NCBI GenBank assembly: GCA_948552115.1
Contig: CAOWNX010000028.1
Span: 1 to 8,349, forward strand
DNA length: 8,349 bases
Direction: 5' to 3'
Origin: an uncultured Bacilli bacterium
GTDB lineage: Bacteria; Bacillota_I; Bacilli_A; RF39; UBA660
Below are positions 1 to 5,639 of this stretch, in pieces; the first letter of the stretch is position 1; the number at the start of each line of letters is the position of its first letter. The notes below the pieces were generated by a model that saw nothing but the letters and a program-made list of their open reading frames with translations, ran no database searches and was not told the origin of the DNA. The translations under genes and the position numbers were made by a program.

Positions 1-90
1 TATATTGCTTATCAACAAGGCGCGCTGACTTATGAATATGGAAAAATAGGAGTTTTAAAAGCAATAGAACAATTATTAAATCAAGAATAA
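1..90 (+). CDS. C-terminal end of an unidentified protein (partial, runs off the left edge)
   Basis: Frame 1 is open from the first base and ends at TAA 88-90, giving a 29-residue tail that includes AYQQGALTYEYGKIGVL and ends in QLLNQE. The tail reads like an ordinary soluble protein ending in an amphipathic helix, and its codons are mostly A/T-ending like the rest of the window. I do not recognise the family from so short a piece. No terminator hairpin follows; the degraded repeat region starts seven bases after the stop. The reading frame is well supported by composition, but the function is unknown. Confidence 0.6.
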   Translation, partial: YIAYQQGALTYEYGKIGVLKAIEQLLNQE

Positions 91-121
91 AATGTTTTGG
101 GATTAGAATACAAAACGATAG

Positions 122-265
122 TTTGTCTATTCTGACTATCCTTGGTTCGACCGTAGTGGTGGTAACGGTGGAGCAGGAGGGACTGGTACTGGTGTGTTTG
201 CTTTCGGTCATGATCATGGTTCTGTGGATATCAACATCAGTTTTCGCGAACTAACTAAGTCATAA
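122..265 (+). pseudogene. Orphan C-terminal fragment of a C-type-lectin/FGE-like variable domain
   Basis: Between an in-frame stop at 119-121 and TAA at 263-265 the sequence reads FVYSDYPWFDRSGG, then a Gly-rich stretch, GVFAFGHDHG and finally ISFRELTKS. The pattern PWF-x-R-x-GG ... GVFxF ... SFR is one I associate with the C-terminal end of C-type-lectin/formylglycine-enzyme-like domains, including target proteins of diversity-generating retroelements and phage or surface proteins. There is no start codon, RBS or N-terminal domain, so this is a fragment. By hand count the core 131-247 has 58 G+C of 117 bases, against roughly a quarter to 30 percent around it. It uses CGC, GGG and GTG codons that are rare in neighbouring genes, which suggests separate origin. 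It could also be a silent donor cassette rather than dead DNA. Confidence 0.55.
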
Positions 266-308
266 AAGAAATCAAATAAAATTAAAAAATTTTAAAAGAA
301 CAAATTGA

Positions 309-347
309 CTTAGCATTCTAATTCCGTTTCGATAAGAAAAAACACAT
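309..347. other. Conserved non-coding block 3' of cassette 1
   Basis: Starting about 60 bp after the SFR codons, this 39-bp block (CTTAG...TTTCGATAAGAAA...ACAT) aligns with 595-635 with only two single-base gaps and few substitutions. It is conserved better than most of the coding remnant although it lies beyond the stop codon. Its strand and role are unknown. Possibilities are a recombination or homing signal, or simply a slowly decaying 3' flank. Confidence 0.45.
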
Positions 348-430
348 AAAAAAAGAAAAATAAGTCAGTAAATTTTTGAAAGCTTATTTTTTTAACCAAA
401 ATAATTGGGATTAAATAACAAAATCTAAGG

Positions 431-582
431 TTTGTCTACAATACCTTGGTTTGAGCAAAGTAGCACTTTCCATTGTGAGACTAGTGTTGGTAGTTACATT
501 TACCTCCAGTGGCAGATACCTAAATATCTCTACAGGAATCAGTTTTCGCACAATCAAACAAAATCAATTCAAAAAATTGTAA
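431..582 (+). pseudogene. Second degraded copy of the variable-domain gene end, frameshifted
   Basis: The start reads FVYN (from 431) as FVYS does in unit 1. The PWFEQSS stretch (444 onward) lies in another frame, and the ending with SSGRYLNISTGISFRTIKQN, closing at TAA 580-582, is in a third register. At least two frameshifts are therefore needed to restore the unit 1 pattern FVY...PWF...SFR, one near 439-443 and one between about 475 and 505. The SFR hallmark and its TTTCGC codons are retained. No start, RBS or intact upstream domain exists. Identity as a relic rests on colinearity with unit 1. Confidence 0.5.
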
Positions 583-594
583 AGATTCAGACAA

Positions 595-635
595 CTTAGA
601 TTTTTAATTTCTTTTTCGATAAGAAAGAAATACAT
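595..635. other. Conserved non-coding block 3' of cassette 2, with a hairpin
   Basis: This is the counterpart of 309-347. Here an 8-bp perfect inverted repeat (ATTTCTTT 607-614, AAAGAAAT 624-631) brackets a 9-base loop, TTCGATAAG. Unit 1 keeps the loop-like sequence but not the long stem, so the pairing is not supported by covariation between the two copies. Confidence 0.45.
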
Positions 636-775
636 GAATCACAAAATATAGGTAAGTATAGTAGAACAACTATGTTTTTTTGAAAGTTAAAAAATAGAAA
701 ATAAACTAGAAGAATAAAAATCAAGTAAAATTTTTCTACTAACTATAAGTAAGAAAATTCAAAGAAATAAGAATG

Positions 776-784
776 TGATATAAT
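776..784 (+). promoter_or_regulatory. Extended -10 promoter for the 801-4317 operon
   Basis: TATAAT at 779-784 is preceded by TGA at 776-778, an extended -10 of the sigma-A type. No convincing -35 sits 17 bp upstream (AATTCA at 756-761), which extended -10 promoters tolerate. The predicted start of transcription is near 791, leaving a leader of only about 10 bases with the Shine-Dalgarno AGGTGA (791-796) next to the ATG at 801. Confidence 0.6.
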
Positions 785-800
785 ACTTTTAGGTGAATCT

Positions 801-1067
801 ATGAAAACAGAAAAATTTATGCTCGACACAGAAGATGGTAGCATCGAATGCGAAATAATAATGACATTAAGTTTAGAAGAATACAAAAAAAATTATTTAA
901 TTTACACGGATAACTCCTTAGATGAAAATCAAGAATTAAATATATTTATTTCTTCCTATGATCCGCAGAACCAAGAACAATTAAATGATATTACCGATGA
1001 ACAAGAGTTAGAAAAAGTAAGTAATTATATTGACCAAATTTGGAAAGAAGAGAAAGCAAATGAGTAA
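801..1067 (+). CDS. DUF1292 family small acidic protein (YrzB-like)
   Basis: This 88-residue acidic protein has the layout of DUF1292. A beta-rich start (FMLDTEDGSIECEIIMTLSLEE) is followed by the YLIYTD strand, then LNIFISSYD, an acidic linker and a closing helix beginning DEQELEKVSNYI. Family members are widespread in Firmicutes, have no established biochemical role, and in Bacillus sit beside ruvX and mltG. No signal peptide, membrane segment or Cys is present. ATG 801 follows AGGTGA at a short spacing and a good promoter, so the start is secure. It is the first gene of an operon; its stop overlaps the start of the next gene by 8 bases, which suggests translational coupling to the lytic-transglycosylase-like protein. 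The Bacillus arrangement also puts a murein transglycosylase next door, though of a different family. Confidence 0.8.
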   Translation: MKTEKFMLDTEDGSIECEIIMTLSLEEYKKNYLIYTDNSLDENQELNIFISSYDPQNQEQLNDITDEQELEKVSNYIDQIWKEEKANE

Positions 1068-2373
1068 TTCAACATTTTCAGATTTTATAAGAAATATTCC
1101 AGAAGGAAATAATAAAATACAATATAATCCTGGATACATAAAAATTATCAGTGCTGATGGAAAAAACGTATATATATACAAAAAAGTGGATGGCGTATAC
1201 AAAAGTTGCACCTTCCAAAAAAAACCTTCGAGGAACTTTAAAACATCAAAAATAAAAAAAACAAAAAAAGGAAAAATAAATTTAAAATATATTCCAGAAA
1301 TCGCTACACTATTTGCTCTTTGCCTAGTTATATGGAATGAAGCAAACCATTTGACATTAAACTCCAATGAATATCAGATTGAACAACAATTGCCAAATCC
1401 AGAAAAAGATTTAAACATAGAAAATAATACGATTCAAATCATCATCGAAAATGAAAATACAATTCAATCAAAAATAGAAAAAAGTCAAATCCCCATCTCT
1501 CCACAACTGGCATCCAGTGAAATAGATACCAGCTTAATCCAAATCATTCCATTTGAAATCATCCAAAGTGAAGAAATGCAATCTAGAAAAATGACTCAAG
1601 AATTATATGGAACAATAATTGAAGAATACGCTCAAAAATATGGATTGTGTCCAAATCTAATCGAAGCGCTAATTACCCAAGAAAGACATAAAAAAATACT
1701 CGACAACCCTGGACAACTAACAAGAGAAATTTGTGGAGAAGAAATTATCATTCCCATCATCAAGAAAAGCGAACAAGAAATGCAAGAATCAAAAGAAGTG
1801 GATAAAATCTACATTGTTCGGGATGAACCAATAAGAGAAAACTTTGATAACGAACAAGAATACATAAAGCAATTAAATCGATATAAAAATCAATTAGAAA
1901 AAAGCAAAGAATTAGCATCCAAGGGATATGAAATTGTACATTTTGTAAATTTAAAAGGAGAAAATAATACCCAAGAAAACATTCGAATTTCAATTATTTG
2001 GTTAGCTCACTGCATCTATAAATGTGATTGCCAAATAAATAAAGGTGTATTTGCGTATAATCAGGGTTATCCAGAAGCCAGAAATGCAAACGACAAAGAA
2101 ATTATGAATGGACTAGCAGGAAAGACAAATGCAGATATCTGGTACAACTACAATGTATTTCGCTTTTTAACCAAAGAAGAAGCTACAAAAATGAATTTCT
2201 TATTAAAACCATTTCCAGAAAATTGGCTTTACTTAAGTGAATCTGAACAAAAAGAATATATTGATCATTTATCACAAATTCCATCCCAAAATATAACGCT
2301 ATCTCTTCCAATATTTCAGGAAAACTTAGAGGAGAATTACACATATGAAAAAGAAAATGGACATTCTTTATGA
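1060..2373 (+). CDS. Membrane-anchored lytic-transglycosylase-like protein (SLT fold, divergent)
   Basis: Taking ATG 1060 gives 437 residues; a TTG at 1030 would extend it further into the upstream gene and is less likely. Residues 1-60 form a basic N-terminal region. A Lys-rich segment and one hydrophobic helix (about 76-92, YIPEIATLFALCLVIW) follow, then an Asn/Gln/Glu-rich linker to about 175. Positive charge before the helix predicts the C-terminal part outside the cell. The C-terminal domain resembles a soluble lytic transglycosylase: YGTIIEEYAQKYGLCPNLIEALITQER places a candidate catalytic Glu at 208, and VFAYNQGYPEA (330-340) matches the usual AYNAG signature. These enzymes cleave peptidoglycan between MurNAc and GlcNAc. 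The distance between the two motifs (about 125 residues) is longer than usual and contains a charged helical insert. The GLMQ-type motif is not evident, so the protein may be inactive or specialised. Its 3' end overlaps the next gene by 29 bases. Confidence 0.6.
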   Translation: MSNSTFSDFIRNIPEGNNKIQYNPGYIKIISADGKNVYIYKKVDGVYKSCTFQKKPSRNFKTSKIKKTKKGKINLKYIPEIATLFALCLVIWNEANHLTLNSNEYQIEQQLPNPEKDLNIENNTIQIIIENENTIQSKIEKSQIPISPQLASSEIDTSLIQIIPFEIIQSEEMQSRKMTQELYGTIIEEYAQKYGLCPNLIEALITQERHKKILDNPGQLTREICGEEIIIPIIKKSEQEMQESKEVDKIYIVRDEPIRENFDNEQEYIKQLNRYKNQLEKSKELASKGYEIVHFVNLKGENNTQENIRISIIWLAHCIYKCDCQINKGVFAYNQGYPEARNANDKEIMNGLAGKTNADIWYNYNVFRFLTKEEATKMNFLLKPFPENWLYLSESEQKEYIDHLSQIPSQNITLSLPIFQENLEENYTYEKENGHSL

Positions 2374-3040
2374 AGACAAAGAATTTTTAGTAATCAACAA
2401 ACCATCGAAATTTTTAACCATTGCCACAGAAAAAGAAAAAAATCATACCTTATATCATGAAGCAAGTGAATATGTAAAAAAACAAAATCCCAAAAACAAA
2501 ATTTTTATCCTACATCGCTTAGATAAAGATACTTCTGGGATTATCGTATTTGCCAAAAATGAAAAAATAAAACAAGCAATGCAACAAAATTGGGAAAAAC
2601 TAGTAACAAAAAGAGAATACATTGCAATCATCGAAGGAAAATTAGAAAAAAAGAAAGATACGATAATAAATTATTTAAATTCTACCAAAACTCTACATGT
2701 TTATGACACAAAAAATCAATTCATTGGCAAAAAATCAATTACACATTACGAAGTACTTGAAAAAAATTCCATCGGTACTATGATAACAATCAATATTGAC
2801 ACAGGAAGAAAAAATCAAATTCGAGTAGCACTATCATCCATAAACCATCCAATAATTGGTGACAAAAAATATGGTAGCCAAAAAAATAATTATGGAAGAT
2901 TAGCACTTCACGCAACCAAATTATCTTGGATTCATCCAACGACTAAAAAAACTTATCAATTTATAGCAAAAATTCCGAAAGAATGGAAAAAAGATTTTAA
3001 AAAAGGAATAGAAACCTATGAAAAAGAAACTAATGATTGA
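2345..3040 (+). CDS. RluA/RluD-family pseudouridine synthase, no S4 domain
   Basis: This 231-residue protein converts uridine to pseudouridine in structured RNA. It opens with ILYEDKEFLVINKPS and carries the catalytic motif HRLDKDTSG, with the catalytic Asp at residue 60. It continues with TGRKNQIRV (152-160), HPIIGDKKYG and RLALHA, all hallmarks of the RluA/RluC/RluD superfamily. It lacks the N-terminal S4 RNA-binding domain of RluC and RluD and is close in length to E. coli RluA, so the exact target (23S rRNA or tRNA) cannot be told from sequence. ATG 2345 has AGAGGAG at 2328-2334, ten bases upstream; a second ATG at 2357 is too far from that site. The gene lies inside an operon, overlapping both neighbours (29 bases and 23 bases). 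Confidence 0.9.
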   Translation: MKKKMDILYEDKEFLVINKPSKFLTIATEKEKNHTLYHEASEYVKKQNPKNKIFILHRLDKDTSGIIVFAKNEKIKQAMQQNWEKLVTKREYIAIIEGKLEKKKDTIINYLNSTKTLHVYDTKNQFIGKKSITHYEVLEKNSIGTMITINIDTGRKNQIRVALSSINHPIIGDKKYGSQKNNYGRLALHATKLSWIHPTTKKTYQFIAKIPKEWKKDFKKGIETYEKETND

Positions 3041-3575
3041 CATGGACGAAGTAATTACAGATGGAACATTTCGCCAACAAATTGAAGATTTTTTAGGAGA
3101 AAAAATAGACATCCAAAAAACAGGATATTTCTTACAAGAGGCCTTAGGAAAAAGAAAAGAAGAATTCTTTCGACAAAAGCCATTAAATATGTATGAATCT
3201 TCTCCATTAAAAAAAGATGCTTATGAAGTAATTCAGAACTTAAACGAAAAATTTGAATTATATATTGTTTCCTCTTATAATATACCAGATGCAAATTATC
3301 AAAATGGGAACCATTTAAAATATAAAATGGAATATCTTCAAGAAAAACTGCCATTTATTGCACCAGAACAAATCATTTTTTTAAACAAAAAAGAATTAAT
3401 TGCATATGATATCATCATTGATGACATACCCCAAAATTTAAAAAGTGGAAAACTCAAACTATTATTTTCTACTGAAATGAACCAAAAAATACCAAAAGAA
3501 GAATTAGAGAAAGAAAAAATAATACGAGTAATGAATTGGAAAGAAATAAAGCAAATATTACTAGAAGAAAATTAA
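3018..3575 (+). CDS. 5'(3')-deoxyribonucleotidase, HAD superfamily (NT5C type)
   Basis: This 185-residue protein is predicted to dephosphorylate deoxyribonucleoside monophosphates in the cytosol and so help balance dNTP pools. HAD motif I is IDMDEVITDG, with the nucleophile Asp8 and acid/base Asp10. Motif II is the Ser in YIVSSYN (85-86). A Lys in FLNKKEL (124-125) fits motif III, and IIIDDIPQNL supplies the metal-binding Asp pair (135-136). Length and spacing agree with the NT5C/YorS-type family (PF06941), which is common in Firmicutes and phages. ATG 3018 is preceded by AAGGAA (3003-3008) and overlaps the pseudouridine synthase gene by 23 bases. Specificity for pyrimidine or purine nucleotides cannot be read from the sequence; a more general phosphatase role is possible. 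Confidence 0.82.
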   Translation: MKKKLMIDMDEVITDGTFRQQIEDFLGEKIDIQKTGYFLQEALGKRKEEFFRQKPLNMYESSPLKKDAYEVIQNLNEKFELYIVSSYNIPDANYQNGNHLKYKMEYLQEKLPFIAPEQIIFLNKKELIAYDIIIDDIPQNLKSGKLKLLFSTEMNQKIPKEELEKEKIIRVMNWKEIKQILLEEN

Positions 3576-3606
3576 AAAAAAAGAATCGAAAAAAGGAAGA
3601 AAGAAT

Positions 3607-4317
3607 ATGGAACGATTACAAAAAATTATTGCAAATAGTGGTTATACATCAAGAAGAAAAGCCGAAAAATTAATTGAAAGTGGCAAAGTAAAAGTAAATG
3701 GTAAAATAATTACAGAACTAGGATATCAAGTAACAAAAGAAGAAGACATTGAAGTTGAAGGAAATCACCTAAACAAAGAAGAAAAAGAGTATTACTTACT
3801 ATATAAACCAGAAAAAACAATTACCTCTGTAAAAGACGAAAAAAATCGAAAAACAGTAATTGATTTCCTTCCGACGAAAACTAGAATTTATCCAATAGGT
3901 AGACTAGATTACGATACAACAGGTTTATTACTCTTAACAAATGATGGAAATCTTGCCAACTTATTAATGCATCCTAGTCATAACATTGAAAAAACATATC
4001 TTGCAAAAATTAATGGAATACTAACTGGAGCAGAATTTCAAAAAATAAAAAATGGAATTGAAATTGATGGAAGAAAAGTCGTTCCCAAACGAATCAAGCA
4101 ACGTATGAAAAACAAAACCAAAAACACTTCCAAAATAGAAATTACAATTACCGAAGGAAGAAATCATATTATTAAAAAGATTTTTGCTTCATTCGATAAA
4201 AAAGTATTAGAACTAAAAAGAGAAAGTTATGCCTTTCTAAACTTAGAAGGATTAAAAAAAGGAGAATACCGTCCCCTCACAATCAAAGAAGTAAAGAAAT
4301 TATATTCTCTCAAGTAA
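3607..4317 (+). CDS. rluB: 23S rRNA pseudouridine synthase RluB (RsuA/RluB/E/F family)
   Basis: This 236-residue enzyme has an N-terminal S4 RNA-binding domain (about 1-55, beginning MERLQKIIANSGYTSRRKAE, with VKVNG) and a catalytic domain. The catalytic domain holds PIGRLDYDTTGLLLLTNDG, with the catalytic Asp at residue 101, followed by LMHPSHNIEKTYLAKI and GRNHIIKKIF. It is predicted to make pseudouridine in the peptidyl-transferase region of 23S rRNA (position 2605 in E. coli numbering for RluB). The full-length match to Firmicute RluB, including the S4 domain, favours RluB over RsuA. ATG 3607 follows AAGGAAGAAA with good spacing. The gene is last in the operon, 31 bases after the nucleotidase stop, and is followed at once by a hairpin terminator. 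Confidence 0.9.
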   Translation: MERLQKIIANSGYTSRRKAEKLIESGKVKVNGKIITELGYQVTKEEDIEVEGNHLNKEEKEYYLLYKPEKTITSVKDEKNRKTVIDFLPTKTRIYPIGRLDYDTTGLLLLTNDGNLANLLMHPSHNIEKTYLAKINGILTGAEFQKIKNGIEIDGRKVVPKRIKQRMKNKTKNTSKIEITITEGRNHIIKKIFASFDKKVLELKRESYAFLNLEGLKKGEYRPLTIKEVKKLYSLK

Positions 4318-4341
4318 AAAAAGCTTATGCAGCTTTTTTTT
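4316..4341. terminator. Bidirectional intrinsic terminator between rluB and the ferredoxin gene
   Basis: AAAAAAGCT at 4317-4325 pairs with AGCTTTTTT at 4331-4339 around a 5-base loop (TATGC), and the stem is followed by more T residues to 4341. A-runs on one side and T-runs on the other give a terminator in both directions. The stop codon of the minus-strand ferredoxin gene (4325-4327) lies partly within the hairpin and the rluB stop abuts it, so the convergent genes share one compact terminator. Confidence 0.75.
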
Positions 4342-4648
4342 CATCATGACAATGACAATGAGAACATGTATTTTCCTCATGACATTCACAAGTATGATTT
4401 TCTGTTTCACAAGCTTTTTTATTTTCAACACGTTCCACTTCTTTTACGCTTTCCTCATTTGCATTTTCTAAACTAATAATAGCAACTGGACAAGCATCGA
4501 TTGCATCTTGTAAAGCAGTAGAATCTAAATTTTCTTGAGACTTAATGACAGAAAAGCCATCATCACTAAATTCAAAATGTTCTGAATCAATTCCTACACA
4601 AGCTCCGCATCCAATACAAGCTTCACTTTTTAAAACGATTTTTTTCAT
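4325..4648 (-). CDS. Single-cluster ferredoxin with a Cys/His-rich C-terminal tail
   Basis: This 107-residue electron carrier has a CIGCGAC motif (Cys11, Cys14, Cys17) and a distant Cys53-Pro54. That is the ligand set for one [4Fe-4S] cluster in a Bacillus-type ferredoxin with intervening FEFSDDGFSVI. The core ends near residue 62. Family members usually stop soon after this, but here an acidic linker (about 63-79) leads to a tail with Cys at 80, 87, 89, 95, 98 and 100 and His at 85, 90, 97, 99 and 101, which looks able to bind metal. The start is clear: ATG at 4646-4648 with GAGGTGA upstream, and a strong sigma-A promoter. The gene is alone, convergent with rluB and divergent from the next gene. 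Redox partners cannot be inferred. Confidence 0.9.
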   Translation of the reverse strand: MKKIVLKSEACIGCGACVGIDSEHFEFSDDGFSVIKSQENLDSTALQDAIDACPVAIISLENANEESVKEVERVENKKACETENHTCECHEENTCSHCHCHDEKKAA

Positions 4649-4665
4649 AAGTTCACCTCACAAAC

Positions 4666-4694
4666 ATTATATAAATTATAAATTGAAAAATCAA
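4666..4694 (-). promoter_or_regulatory. Sigma-A promoter of the ferredoxin gene
   Basis: On the minus strand a TTGATT -35 (4689-4694) and a perfect TATAAT -10 (4666-4671) are separated by exactly 17 bp. The leader is short and carries the Shine-Dalgarno GAGGTGA (4653-4659). Confidence 0.75.
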
Positions 4695-4726
4695 ATAGAA
4701 ATAAAGTTTTCAAAAAAATAAAAATA

Positions 4727-4735
4727 TGATATGAT
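4727..4735 (+). promoter_or_regulatory. Extended -10 promoter of the tail-anchored protein gene
   Basis: TATGAT at 4730-4735 is preceded by TGA, an extended -10. A weak TTTTCA lies 17 bp upstream at 4707-4712. It stands back to back with the ferredoxin promoter. The Shine-Dalgarno AAGGATA (4744-4750) precedes ATG 4758. Confidence 0.55.
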
Positions 4736-4757
4736 TTATGAGAAAGGATAGTTAGCT

Positions 4758-5618
4758 ATGAGAAGTAGATCAGAAAAATACTTAAGTGATAATAGCCAAT
4801 ATACAAAATCACGAACCAATAAAAATAGTAACCTGTATAAAGATATTAGCAATAGTGAGTTAAATGACTACAGTCTTGCTAGCAACGCGAAAGTTATTGG
4901 TGAAAATGATTCCAATTATGTCAATGTAGATAAAATTAAAGAAATATTGGAAAAAAACTATCATGGTTTACCAAAACGCCGTGAAGTAAAACTAGTACCT
5001 GAAATCGAAGAAAAAAAAATTGAATTAGAGCAAACCAAGGAATATGACATCAATGCGATATTAGAAAAAGCACGAGAAGAAAAAGAAGTCAATTATGAAA
5101 AAGAACGATTAAAAAAAGTAAGAGATACCCAATATGATATTTTAAAAAATTTAGATTTCAACGAAGAAAAAGAGAAAGAAAATGAATTCAAAGCATCTGA
5201 CTCAAAAACAAAAGATGAATTATTAGAATTAATTAATACCATAACAGAAAACGAAATGCAAAAAACGAAATTAGATCCCTTAGATATACTTTCTGATTTA
5301 AAAGGTGATGAAAACACAATGGTTTTAGGAGCCAAAGAAGATCTGGAAGAAAGTATGAAAATTTTTGAGGATGAAAACGACTTACCCACTTTAGAAATGA
5401 AAAAAGAGCAAAAATCAAAAAAAGAAAAAGAAGAAGATTCTTTTTATACAGGCAACTTATCATTTCGAGATAGTGACTTTGATGATTTTGATGATTTAAA
5501 AAAAGATATAAATTCGAATCGAAACATTTTAATAATTATTTCGGTAATCGTAATTTTACTTGCCATTGCTGGAATTGTAATTTTCTTAAATAGCTCTTTA
5601 AAACTAGAATTATTTTAA
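4758..5618 (+). CDS. Tail-anchored, highly charged coiled protein of unknown function
   Basis: I do not recognise this 286-residue protein. Residues 1-50 are polar and Ser/Asn-rich. Residues about 60-250 are dominated by Lys, Glu and Asp with helical, coiled-coil-like stretches and acidic patches such as DSDFDDFDDLKKD. A single hydrophobic helix of about 21 residues (257-277, ILIIISVIVILLAIAGIVIFL) lies nine residues from the C-terminus. That arrangement predicts a tail-anchored membrane protein with nearly all of its mass in the cytoplasm. No signal peptide, Cys or catalytic motif is visible. The start ATG 4758 has AAGGATA at suitable spacing. It lies 21 bases upstream of a YunB homologue with no terminator between, so the two may be co-transcribed. 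A role as a scaffold or envelope adaptor is only a guess. Confidence 0.75.
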   Translation: MRSRSEKYLSDNSQYTKSRTNKNSNLYKDISNSELNDYSLASNAKVIGENDSNYVNVDKIKEILEKNYHGLPKRREVKLVPEIEEKKIELEQTKEYDINAILEKAREEKEVNYEKERLKKVRDTQYDILKNLDFNEEKEKENEFKASDSKTKDELLELINTITENEMQKTKLDPLDILSDLKGDENTMVLGAKEDLEESMKIFEDENDLPTLEMKKEQKSKKEKEEDSFYTGNLSFRDSDFDDFDDLKKDINSNRNILIIISVIVILLAIAGIVIFLNSSLKLELF

Positions 5619-5626
5619 AAAAAACT

Positions 5627-5634
5627 CATAAAAT
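5627..5634 (+). promoter_or_regulatory. Possible sigma-E-like -10 directly before yunB
   Basis: CATAAAAT differs at one position from the Bacillus sigma-E -10 (CATACAnT). It ends five bases before ATG 5640, and a loose GAATTATT lies upstream at 5607-5614 with a somewhat short 12-bp spacer. If used, the message would start at or next to the ATG. Low confidence in such AT-rich DNA. Confidence 0.25.
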
Positions 5635-5639
5635 TTAAT

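Larger units (their letters stand above)
97..382 (+). repeat. Tandem repeat unit 1: degraded variable-domain gene end plus conserved 3' block
   Basis: This is the first of two diverged units sharing the same landmarks in the same order. They are TTGGGATTA at 97-105, TTTGTCTA at 122-129, CCTTGGTT at 139-146, ATCAGTTTTCGC at 236-247, then CTTAG...TTTCGATAAGAAA...ACAT at 309-347 and TTTTTGAAAG at 373-382. Unit 2 repeats them at 405-686, so unit lengths are 286 and 282 bp. The unit contains a protein-coding remnant (122-265) and a non-coding tail. The bases between landmarks, especially 147-235, are hardly conserved, as expected for a hypervariable or decayed segment. Confidence 0.7.
405..686 (+). 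repeat. Tandem repeat unit 2, diverged copy of unit 1
   Basis: The landmarks match unit 1 in order: TTGGGATTA 405-413, TTTGTCTA 431-438, CCTTGGTT 444-451, ATCAGTTTTCGC 538-549, CTTAG...TTTCGATAAGAAA...ACAT 595-635 and TTTTTGAAAG 677-686. Small indels separate the copies: five bases are missing between TTTGTCTA and CCTTGG relative to unit 1, and the tail spacing differs. The central section 452-537 shares almost nothing with unit 1. Colinearity of several separate motifs makes common ancestry clear even though overall identity is modest. Confidence 0.7.

Noticed and set aside
144..152. tRNA or tmRNA T-arm (GGTTCGACC)
   Set aside because: The rest of a cloverleaf is missing and the bases belong to the PWFDR reading frame.
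97..690. Two tandem copies of a structured non-coding RNA
   Set aside because: Conserved short motifs first suggested this, and each unit can form a hairpin around TTTGTCTA. The stems fall in different registers, while unit 1 has a clear protein reading with PWF and SFR anchors, so a coding origin explains it better.
97..690. Template repeat of a diversity-generating retroelement
   Set aside because: A template should be rich in AAC-type adenine codons at variable positions, but unit 1 is rich in GGT and GGA. No reverse transcriptase is encoded in the window.
724..739. Near-palindrome AGTAAAATTTTTCTACT upstream of the operon promoter
   Set aside because: Imperfect and made of A/T runs; no evidence it is an operator.
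1030..1059. TTG start for the lytic-transglycosylase-like gene
   Set aside because: It would lengthen the overlap with the upstream gene to 38 bases; ATG 1060 gives the common short overlap.
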